From assembly GCA_903813345.2 (NCBI GenBank), contig CAIIXF020000006.1, forward strand, positions 23,445,936 to 23,505,935: a stretch of 60,000 nt of DNA, read 5' to 3'. This DNA comes from Owenia fusiformis. Taxonomy: Eukaryota > Annelida > Polychaeta > Sabellida > Oweniidae. How positions within the stretch are numbered: position 1 is the stretch's first letter; the number at the start of each line of letters is the position of its first letter. Positions 1-12,300 of this stretch are shown piece after piece. The position numbers were made by a program, and so were the translations under genes. The notes under the pieces were generated by a model. It saw nothing but the letters and a program-made list of their open reading frames with translations, had not been told where the DNA came from and did no database searches.

Positions 1-302
1 AAGAAGAGATTTTCAGATGGATTAAATAAGATACAAAGTTGAAAAAGAATATTTAGCTGGTTTTGTAATTCTTAATATCTCCTCACCTAATGCTATATGC
101 AAAGTTGAGAGTCGATGACATCACTTCCTGTGTGAAATTTTAAAAGATGGCAGCTTACTGGAATTGCGTATCACATTTCTAAGTGATCAAATTTGACCAT
201 ATCAAAACATTTTTGCGTGTTTTGCTAAACATGGCAAGCATATATATGGTCATAGCTACCATATGAGGAGAGAGATGGTTTGGCAAGGAATATTCCTTTA
301 AT
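1..302. mobile_element. Partial copy of a piggyBac-type (TTAA) non-autonomous element
   Basis: The first ~140 bases match 37491-37622 closely, and 234-302 matches 38422-38488, so this is a shorter or internally deleted copy of the element at 37406-38488 that enters from beyond the left edge. Its right end reads GGAATATTCCT followed by TTAA, the same end as the other copy. It lies in a NUP160 intron or just downstream of the last exon seen here. No coding capacity is visible. Confidence 0.6.
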
Positions 303-348
303 GTAATAAAACTTGGTAAAAATATTCTTCATAATATCACTGCCCTAC

Positions 349-3300
349 CTGTCTTGTAAACTGGGGATGACGCTGAAGTCTCAGAGATCTCCAAGGCTGC
401 CAGCTGCCTCTCACTCAGCTCTCTAAAATATGCAACATTTTGTTGTCTTTCCTTAATATTGGAATCACATCATCAGAAAAATGCTGCATACAGTAAACAA
501 AGGAGGTATGGATTCCACGATGGATTGTCACACACACTAAAGGTTACATTTAGCTTTCAATGCATTTAATCACTCACAAATCGTTGAGACCTGGACTAAA
601 TTTTGAACATATTTGATAGAGGTGTCAAAAAAAAAAAAAAATTCAATATTTCAGTTCGGTTCCGGAACAAGAAAATCTTACCCTTTCACAGCTTTTGACC
701 CTCGAATCGCCACAAAATAGCATTTTTTGGCACCGAAAGAAGTTCATTTTTCACTCCTCATCGAAAGAGGTTCCAAACTGATTCTGTTCCGAAGCGAAAT
801 GTTCCAAACCGATTTTATTTTGTTCCGTGACACCTCTAATATATCATGTTTATACTTACAGTGCATTGGTAGGTATAGGTGTAGCTGTAGCAGCGCAACA
901 CCAGCACAAAACATGGTAACCATGAACGAGTAGTGAGGTCTTAGGTAGTAGATCTGTCTTTATGCGTTCACTCATTTGAAGGTTAAGTCCAATCTACAAA
1001 GGAGAGAATGAACTTAGGAATCAGATAAGAAAAGATTTCATTTTACATTCTACTTGTTATTCAGTGCAAATATACAAGTATGCATTGTCCTTCATGAGGC
1101 AATATTAAGCAGTGTTACATTACAAATATTCCGATACAAGTTGTACCATTCACTTAAGATTAGGAACTGAAACTTACATAAACAAGGCATTAGCATGCAA
1201 AGTGTCACTACCTGCCATTTGTTACAAATTCTGAACTCCAACCACCAAATAATAATCATGATCACTTAATCACTTTACACGAGCACTCTTTTCACACTGT
1301 GTTTAATAGCAGTGCCACTAATATGTTCCATCATTCATTTTGAAGAAATATGGAGATAACTGACAAGGTAAAGGATGGACGGACGGACCAACGGACGGAC
1401 AAACGGACGGACGGACGGACGGACCAACAGACGGACAAACGGACGGATGGACGCCAGGTCGATCCCATAGGCTCACCGTGTGAGCCAAAAAATAATAAAA
1501 AATAAACTCACTTGTTCTCCCCAGCGAGTCATTAGCACCTGTAGAATAAGTAGATCTCTGAGAAAGTTGAAGCGGGTCTGGGACATCTGCTGTATACACT
1601 GGGATAGGATATCTAGTCCTATGTCACTTGTGAACAAGTGGTTACTGCTTAGCTGTCTTCCCTGGGCATCTGGAAAACAAGGCATTAATATGACATCAAT
1701 TGAATAATGAGATATGAATAATTAAATATCATGTAACGCCTCTTCAAACTGTAATCCTATCAAGAAGCAAATAATGTTCAACATTTTTTAAATGATTATC
1801 TTTTGAGCTCAATCAAGCCATACCATAATCGTCCACTCTCAGTTCCTCTGGCTGTCCCTTGGCAAGGTCTGTCATATCCAGTAATGTGTCCAAAGTGCGG
1901 ATCAAACCTGTGATGTTGTGAAGTTTCAGCTTGATATTCCTCAGCATTTGGTCCCCTTCTCTACTGGTAGCACTGGAATCACAAAACAAGGGGTTCTATG
2001 TAATTGCAGTGGTGGGGAGGGGGGGGGGGGGTCGATGAGGCTTATCTGGAACCAGGTATTCAAAAACTTCAACTTGCCTGGAGATTAGCATTTTGGGTGC
2101 ATCACACGTAAAGTATATTGTAACATATGTAAATAACAAGTTTTTGTATAAATCGTAAATATTATGATAGCTTAGACTAAGTGTAGTGTAGTGTTATACA
2201 ATATATTCATTTTGTACTGAGTAATGTGTCGGGTCATGACATCTAAAGAGTCAATAAAAGATATATATATATATTTCTAAAACTATTGAAAATCCCCCTT
2301 GTTATAAATGATGATAGGGATGAATGAAATTAACATGATAGTGAAACATGACAGGGATCAATGAAAATTATATAAGAGATATATGGAAATTACATGAAGG
2401 AATAAAATTACATATACAGATAGTGTTATAAAATCCCTACTGATGGTTTTCATTTAAAAGTTAACATTTTTATTTTGAAATTTCACAGCTCTTAAGAACT
2501 GCGGTTTTCATGATTGCGTTCAAGCTAAATCTCAGGGGGGTAGAAACCATGATAATTGCGAGCCACAGTTCACCGTTTGACCCCTGGACTCCACTCTTTT
2601 ACCTCATATTCTTCATATCAGAATAAGTCCATAATTCTATATCAATGGGGGGGGGGGGGGGTTGTTACGTGTTACCTCACCTTAGATCAACAAGTAGAGA
2701 ATCTACAATCTGTTTCACAATTTTTTCTGGAGATTCATGATAGAAAATGTCATTCTCAAAGGCAAACGTCCAATCACTGGTGACACAATCCCCGATCATT
2801 TTCACGCAATCACACACTGAGATCACATCTTGAAGGGAAGTTTGGTCATCTGGAAAATAAAATTGCTCTTATATTCTACATTTGTCATTGATACACATTC
2901 AGGAAATATTCTATTGGGACGAAGGAGGGGGTAAAAAGCCAGGTTTCGTTTATCTAGAGAAAGACCGAACATTTAGTTGAGGATCCAATGTTTGGTAAGA
3001 TTTAACAAAGAGGAGGAGTAGGTCTCAGAGCATTGTTAAAAGCAGTTTTACGAGAATAATATTATAATCTGTACACTAATGCCTGAGCTTGACATGAACT
3101 CTATCCTTATTTGGATAATTCTAGTACTCATACATACTGAAAATCAAAAAAAAGTTTCTAACCTTGTTTAAGTTCCTTAATATCTGCCAAATCATCAGAT
3201 ATGATGTAGTCAATAGGTGTCAGCACCAGGTGTTCTACTGTGTCACATGGTCGTAGAAAGCTAACAACATTCTACAAAATTATAAAGATATTAATTTATT

Positions 3301-6300
3301 CAACAGAACAGTTTTAGTTTTAGTGTCATGAAAATAATAAAAGCCTGTCTATCAGAAAGTAATGAAGAATTAAAATTAAAAAATTAAAACTTAAAAAATT
3401 AAAATTAACATTAACTTGTGAAGGAAAAAAAAGGACTATTATTCCAGTTTAAGGTAAGTAAAACTCCAATAGTCCTGCTTCTCTATCGTATTAATCTATT
3501 TAATCATGATTCTAGAAATTGTGTAGCACTGTTAGAGAAATACAATCATCAAATTAATAATTGACCTCCAGAGACACTACTTATACTACCTTTACATCAA
3601 CAACAATAGTCAGGACTCACACCAGGAAATATTTAGGGTGTAGTGCAAACATCTTCAGCATTACTATTCAATCGTGATAAATCATATTTATGTTATGTTT
3701 TATCCTTTTTACATGCTTTTATTGTATATTCAGCCAAGTTTAGACTGTGGAAACAATCATGATTTGCCAGTAGGGTGTGGTGGGAGCTAAATAGAGTGTG
3801 GTGCTGCAAAAAAAGCCTGGCGAGAGCCCTGATAGTGAATAGTAATGTTAACAAGTGTATTAACTAACCTTTCTAATGATGGCTACCATTCCTGTGACAT
3901 TGTCAGCAAAGATGCCTAGGGGCTTTACTTCAACCTAAAATAGAACAAAACACAGTGATAAATATCACACTTTGAAGAGTGAAATGGTTGCCATGTAATT
4001 TACCCATCACAACTGAACATTCATAACATAGCAGTTGCGACAATACATTACCATGAATTTTTGTCTTTTTGGTTTTCAGCATTTTTTCACTCTGTACTGA
4101 GAAACAAACAGAACTTTTAATTCAAAAGCTAAAAACTGTATTTCTCATCCTAGTAACCCTATTTTCATTTCAATATAGATGTATAACTTACACAATTAAT
4201 AGATTTGGAAAAAAATTTCTATTCTGTCATTATTAAAGCTTGAAATTATTTTTAATCAAAGCACTCACTTATTGCCTCATGATATTGAAAAAGGTGCTAG
4301 TACTTTAATCAATAAGGAAATTGTCAAATTACTGACAACGTGAGGAATATTAATATTTCATGCATTTTATTTCTATTATTAATGATCTCCCAAGGATTTT
4401 ATCTCAAGTGGGTGCAAAATTCTGAATCTCACAATTTAAACCAAATTAGGTCAAAATGTGGCTAATTTTCATGAATTTTCTCATTTTCAAGTGGGTGAAA
4501 ATATTTTTTTGGGTGCAAGCCTGTTTTTAAAATCTCAGGTGGGTGCTGCGCCCACTTGCTTTAATGCTGGGGAGATCACTGATTATATTTATCATACTAT
4601 TTTTGTGATGTTATCAGTGTGAATTACTGAACTGAGTAAATTATTAAAATTACAATGCACTGTGCTAACTGTACCTGAAAATACTGTGTACAGCATGAGT
4701 AGAATTTGGCCCACTGTTGATGTTGGAGCTGGTAGTAATCCTCAGGTGCCATCTCAAACTCTGTAGTAGACCTCTGAATCTGAAAATGTATGATATAATC
4801 ATCTAAAACTCTGTAGTAGACCTCTGAATCTGAAAATGTATGATATAATCATCTAAAACTCTGTAGTAGACCTCTGAATCTGAAAATGTATGATATAATC
4901 ATCTAAAACTCTGTAGTAGACTTCTGAATCTGAAAATGTATAATATAATCATCTAAAACTCTGTAGTAGATTTCTGAATCTGAAAATGTATGATACACTG
5001 TATAATCATCTCAAACTCTGTAGTAGACCTCTGAATCAATCTGAAAATGTATGATTTAATCATCTAAAACTCTGTAGTAGACCTCTAAATCTGAAAATGT
5101 ATGATATAATCATCTAAACCTCTGTAGTAGACCTCTGAATCTGAAAATGTATGATATAATCATCTAAAACTCTGTAGTAGACCTCTAAATCTGAAAATGT
5201 ATGATATAATCATCTAAAACTCTGTAGTAGACCTCTGAATCTGAAAATGTATGATATAATCATCTAAAACTCTGTAGTAGACCTCTGAATCTGAAAATGT
5301 ATGATATAATCATCTAAAACTCTGTAGTAGACCTTTGAATCTGAAAATGTATGATATATCCATCTTAAACTCTGTAGTAGACCTCTGAATCTGAAAATGT
5401 ATGATATAATCATCTAAACCTCTGTAGTAGACCTCTGAATCTGAAAATGTATGATATAATCATCTAAAACTCTGTAGTAGACCTCTAAATCTGAAAATGT
5501 ATGATATAATCATCTAAAACTCTGTAGTAGACCTCTGAATCTAAAAATGTATGATATAATCATCTAAAACTCTGTAGTAGACCTCTGAATCTGAAAATGT
5601 ATGATATAATCATCTAAAACTCTGTAGTAGTCCTCTGAATCTGAAAATGTATGATATAATCATCTTAAACTCTGTAGTAGACCTCTGAATCTGAAAATGT
5701 ATGATATAATCATCTAAAGCTCTGTAGTAGACCTCTGAATCTGAAAATGTATGATATAATCATCTAAAACTCTATAGTAGACCTCTGAATCTGAAAATGT
5801 ATGATTTATCCATCTTAAACTCTGTAGTAGACCTTAGAATCTGAAAATGTAGTAATGAATATCATAACATTGAATAGGGCAGCAAATAGAGCATAATACA
5901 CACGAGTAGATTGGTTTTCTAAAGAAAAGTTCAAAATTTTCATTCAACTTCATGCCTATTTCTTAACAGTAATCAACAGTTCTGACTTTATTTCATTACC
6001 ATTTTTTCATTCTTATTATTGTTTGGCAATCATTCTGAAAGAGTGGAGAAACATTTTGAAATTGTAAAGGGTGGACATTCCCACTTTTAAATTCTAATGA
6101 ATAGGGGTGAGACGACAACCCGATGAGTCGAGGACTCGCGGGTTTGGGGCTTCGAGTCGAGTCGAAGTTGATGAATCGAATCATTTTCGAGTTGAGAAAA
6201 AAATTCGAAAAAATAAAAAAATTCAGAAAAATACTGTCAATATGCATGTTTTTACTCGATATTGCGTTGAATATATAAGTTTCAATGACTTGGATATGCT

Positions 6301-9300
6301 TGTATTAAATTATTATATTGTATGTACACATAAATGAAAGAATATATGTAATAAAATCAGAATAAACTTACGACGAATTGTGTTTGTTTATATTTCCGGC
6401 TTTCCACCATTGACGCATTAAAAATACGAACGGTCAAAAGCGATGTTGTTCGCACTTTATCTGACTCGAAACGGATTCGAAACTCGAATCGTCATTTTCT
6501 GACTCGAATCGGATTTTTTCGACTCGTCTCACCCCTACTAATGAACATAATGCAAATGATTATTGCATATAAAGAAACGACTTAAATTGACTGACTACAC
6601 ATGTTTTAAGACTGATGATTCTTTCAAACTTTGCATTATCATGCAAAATGTCACCACTTGTCATTTGTCACAAATGCCGACCACCAAACACTAAATGCCA
6701 AACACCAACCACCATCCCAAAAAGTCGAAGACCATAACAATGTGTAACCAATTGTGGTATTGACATAAAAATCATGACACTCTAATTATAGACATTTACC
6801 TCTGTTTCTACTGCAGCGGATACTTCCTGTTTAAGTAGATCAATGGAGAGAGTGGCATGATCCAATATACTTATATTCTCATGGGATCTGCGATATATCT
6901 GCAATTACATAAATGGCATAATCACTCACTAATTATTTGGCTAGACCCATCCATCCAAACAAAAAAAAAAGAGTTTTCGAAATGTTATATAATTTTCAAA
7001 TAATTGTCAGTATCTCATACTTGAGTGGGTTTGGGGTAGATATCACCCGGGAATATATATCGTATCTGAGGAGCGGGCAGGATATATTGTATATGTCCCG
7101 CTCCAGGCCAAATGCGGGAAGATATAATATATCCATCCCGCTCCCGGGAATTTTTCAAAAGTTTAAAAAAATTTAAATATCAAAAGTTTTAATTTTTTAA
7201 TTTTAAAATTTAATTTTTTTAAGTTTAAATGTTACAATTTCATTGTATTGAACAAAAAGAATATTACGAAAATGTTAACTATAAATATCTTGTCATTTGA
7301 AAAAGGTGGAAAAGGTTATATCTACCCTAAACCCACTCAAGTATGAGATACACCAGTTATGCACGGTCGGTTTGGATACATGGAATATCCCTTGGGATAT
7401 ACAATACATCTTCCCTCGGTCCCTTCGGTCCCTTGGGAAGATATATTGTATATCCCTCGGGATATTCCCTGTATCCAAAACCTCCCAGTGCATAACCCCT
7501 ATGTATCCAGAGGAACAATGAGACAATATCTCACAGATATACTTTTTTGCATGAAATAGGACCCAAGATAAATCTTCACAAAATCTCCAGATTTTTTCCT
7601 GTAGAACACTTACCTGAAGTGCCTTTACAATGGCCTGAGTAGAAAACCTCCCAGGAGAGAATATGTGTTGTAGATACGTCTCCCTAGGGTCCTTATGATC
7701 TGGTACCTCAATCTCTTCAACCTCCTGGGGCTGAAGGAACACTGGATTCCAACTGTCAATTGATGTGCTCTCCCTACAGATTTAGTTATTCCACATTATG
7801 TATTCATTGAGGTAGAGCTATTGTTATGGAGATTTATTTGGTTGCTGTTTTAACCAAAATAGCTCCAATTTCAAGGCTTTGAATGCTACTTCAAAACAAG
7901 AATATTATATGGTACCCACCCACACAAGGATGACAACATAGCACCTTTTTAAAGTGCAATAAAAACAGTAACCACCTGTTGATTTCTCTCTTGATTAAAA
8001 TTTTGCTGAAACACATTTTCTGTAACATCTATGAGAGTTGCACTGAAAAATCATATAAAATTCAAATTGACTCAATCTAATCTTAAAAAGTTTAATTCGG
8101 CTAATACAATGAAGCTGATTCAGTTTTTCAAAAATTTATTCTAAAAGAAAACTGATGTGCCTACAGCCCTACCTGTCTATGGGGACATATCTAGAAATGG
8201 TATCACTCTCACTATTCATCCAAAGTGTCCAAATGTAATTCGATGTCACGCAGAAGTCAATGAGATCATCCTAGAAAATCAATGATATTGCTCATAGAAA
8301 ATGATACAATCATTCAACGAAAGTGTTGTACTCAACACATACATAATATATGAATCCTGATTGACCTGTATCACCTGAAATACAAGGCATTAACATGCAA
8401 AATGTCACCACCTACCATTTGCTACAGATGCCAAATACAATTTGCTACATGTGCCAATTGCTAAATGCTGTTACAGATGGTGGTGACATAATAATTAAAT
8501 TTCATGAATTATTATCAATGATACATTTGAAATTAATACCATTTCATATTCAGAACTTTAAAAGAAAAGAAAAAATCATTCAATATTCATTTCAAATCTT
8601 AGCAATCATATTAAAACATTTAACGTTTAGTCTTCCCAATACAGTTGATGTCTGAATTGGTTAATTAGTATTCTCCATACTTACATTGTGACCAAATATG
8701 GAGACGACAGAATTAATCTTGTATTGTCCATCAGAGAGTACAGGTTGTAGTATAATGAACAGATTCCTGTCTGAGAAGCTGAGAAAGACACCAAGATGAA
8801 CAGATGAAGATGTGCTCCCTGATGCAACATGTAGGATATGGCCCTGGGCTGTAAATAAGCATAAGCATTTATTAATACATAAACCTTAAGAAGACTCAAA
8901 GATGGAGACATCAGAATTAACTGTTACACTGTGAATATGGCCCTTGATTGTGAATGAACAATGTACAGTAGATATATACAATGTAAATGTAGTTAAACCT
9001 AACTTATATAAACAACAGAATTTATCAAAACATTAACCCTAAGAAAATTGTAAGAAAACTGTAAGAAAAGTTGGAGACATCATGCAGTAGATGCTTCCTG
9101 AACTTATATATATAGAATATCGCTCTGGGCTGTAAATAAGATATGGCAACATAGGAAACCCCAAGATTTATATATGAATCAATATATAGATATGCTTGGT
9201 TCTTGGCCACGAATGTAAATTGCACTTAACTGCATACAACTCAAATACATATAAAAAATGTATATGTGATACTAACCTCCGATGGCAGTTTTCTGTGGAT

Positions 9301-12300
9301 CAACAGAATCTGGCATGTGTTCTAGCAAATCAGATGCCATGACACATTCCTGGTTCTACAAAGAGAAAACATATGGTCATTGTAACATCAGTCTTGATTT
9401 TAATTAAGTCTTGATTCTCTTAGAGGGTAATTATACCAGGTCAACTGCCTTTTATAGCTATGGTGTACTATAGATTTCGACTACATGTGTCCCATATATG
9501 TGAACAGCAAGCTGTACTCAGTTGATAATTTGAAATTACTCTACAGAATTTAAATCATCAAAATATTTCCATATTGGGGTATGCCATTTGTCATACTTGA
9601 AAAAATTCAATTCAAATTCTTCACCCTTTTGATGAACCTTCCAAGACAGAACTGAATTGAATACCTTGCAAGACCACATTCTGATTTTATGGTCCCTACA
9701 GACTGAAAATATGAAGATATCCTGGCCAAATGGGTGGATGGCAAGACTCAGGGAAGCATCTGTGGCCTCTTGTCCTCCTCTGAAGCAGAAGAATTATGTG
9801 TGTAAAAACTAGTGGTAGCATTTCAATTGAAAAATAATAGAATTACCTCCCTCTTTGATAAATTCCTTTACAATATGTTTTACTTGTATAATATTTAAAA
9901 ATAATTATTTTGATAATATTTGTAGAACAATAATATTTCAACATTCATTTTATTTGATATATTTTCATAATTTCAACAGTTTCTCAGCAGTCAAAACTTA
10001 ACGAACTAACTAACTTGAAACTACATGGTTATATTTTAATGAATCAAATAACCACATTGACCTACCAGGGTGACACAAAAAAATGACACCCACTTTACGT
10101 TGCATAACTTGTTTGTCTGTAAACATATAGACTTGTCCTTTGACACATATAAAGTAGACATAATTCGAAAGCACCTCCAAAAAGGAGGGCGGGTTGTTTG
10201 TAGAATGAATCGGGGGATTTTTTTCATGAATTTTGCTTATGTTTTTCATCCAAAAAACATCAATACACTTTAAAACATTTTGTTTACTTTAAGATTACAC
10301 CATGTAATCCAAAAATATATTTCTCATTTTCAAAGATAATCCATGGATTAACACCCAGGTATTTTTATTTTTCAATCTTCAGAGGGCTGGGAATCAATGA
10401 TGCTCAACGCTTTTGAATACGATAAATGCTGTTTTAAATAGGTTTTACCTATGCCAATAATTTCTCAAATTTTGTAAGCTGAATGCATTCCTTAATCCCT
10501 AGAATGCCTATCATAATAACATTCTTTTGTCTTGGCCACTTAATATGTTTTGTTGCTGTCTGATCACCAAATCAAATTGTTGTTATTTAAAGATGTCAGT
10601 CAAATCTGGTGAAACAGCACAACATTTACCTAAATAGCACGAGTACATATTATGTAACTCATCCATAATATTTCATGCATCAGGTATTATGGCTTAGGGG
10701 ATTAACTTTTACACATAAACTGAACTGACAGATGTGTATGCTTACATGTACAACTTCCAGGATTGTAAGAATTCAAAACTTGTTGATAGCCATATTTTCC
10801 TGAATGTGACATCGAGATATTATGGCATTTATGAGTGGTAAAACATGAAAAAAAGCATTTTCATTTAAAATTAGCATATGATTTGAATTGATGCCAAGAA
10901 ATGTATTAGTTAACTGTATCCGTTTTACATCCATTGCAGTTGGCTACATTATAAGACAAGGCATTCACATGCAAAATGTCAACACCTGCCATTTGTTACA
11001 GACACCAACTGCCAAATGATAAACACCAACCACTGAACACCGTCCACAAAAAAGTTTGAGACCATAACAATATGTCACCACTTGTGGTGGTGACATAAAA
11101 ATGATCATGGAAAATTGTATTTTTTTTAAAAAGTAGGAACTTCTGAGGTTATTAGAAAATTGGAAGACAAGGAAGGATTCTGGCTTTAAGATATTAGGGT
11201 TATAAATTGCAATGAAACTAATACAAAACATTCTTTTTCTCAAATATCACATATCAAATCACAAATACGATATCATACAATTACAATAAGGGTCTAGTGC
11301 ACTTTCCATTATGATATCCCCATGAACAAAATGAATCATTTTTAGGTGTAACATAAAGAATACAATGTCACATAATACTGTGGAAAATATTTGAGCGTTT
11401 GGACCCACATGGGTCATGAGGTCATTTAGTTCAGCAAGGGTGTATTGACTTGCCATTGAATGGGCTCCATTGAATGGGCTCCATTGACTTAACATGTGGA
11501 TATCATCAATTCCAATAGAGGCCATTGGTTTCTATTGATTTTCACAAAAATACCTAAAATACACTATGACTTGAATCGATTGCAAATTAAATAATTTCAC
11601 AGTATGACACAAATGGTATATCACATCAGATGTGCAAATATAAAGTTTGCAATCGATTCAGGTCATACTTCAAATTAAAAGATTATACATTTTTTCCATC
11701 ATTTTTTTCCTACAAAATGGCTATAGAAAAATGCTTCAAAAGCAACTTTTACACTAATGAAATCCCATACTACTTTGTAAATCCAAAGATTATACTGTTA
11801 TGTTTCATTAATTAATAACATATTTGGATAATATGTTGGGATGTGTAGGATGCAAATGGATTTTGACAGACACAAAAAGACTTCTTGGTTTGGCATCTCT
11901 ACCCCTGTACACTTTATGATTGAATATTGGCCCTAATAAGTGGCCCATTCATCAATACAGTGCTGAATATAGGTCAACAAGATACTGGTGTACATATAAA
12001 TGTAATAATACCTATAGCTAGGTCTGAATATTAAACTCCAGCCAAATAGAGCCACCACAATATTTCAACCTTTGTAGCCCTTGCAAAAAGATTTTCTTGC
12101 AATAAAAATGTGAAAATAGCTTAGGGTACTTGTAAGCCAATCTGATTTTAAGGTAGATATGTCTCGATATTTTTCAATAATTTTCATAATCAATGAAAGG
12201 GACAATATTTTCACATTTGTAATTGTATGTGTATGCATGGTCCATGTGTATGTTACCATAATTCTTTATATCCACTTAAAATGTCAAAAATATTGCCCAA

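Noticed and set aside
4755-5850. Regularly spaced repeats resembling a CRISPR array
   Set aside because: The units are contiguous head-to-tail copies with no unique spacers, in a eukaryotic gene, and derive from an exon border.
7293-7742. 149-codon minus-strand frame as a single-exon gene
   Set aside because: Only 7614-7742 of it is NUP160 exon; the rest reads through the donor into a foldback repeat.
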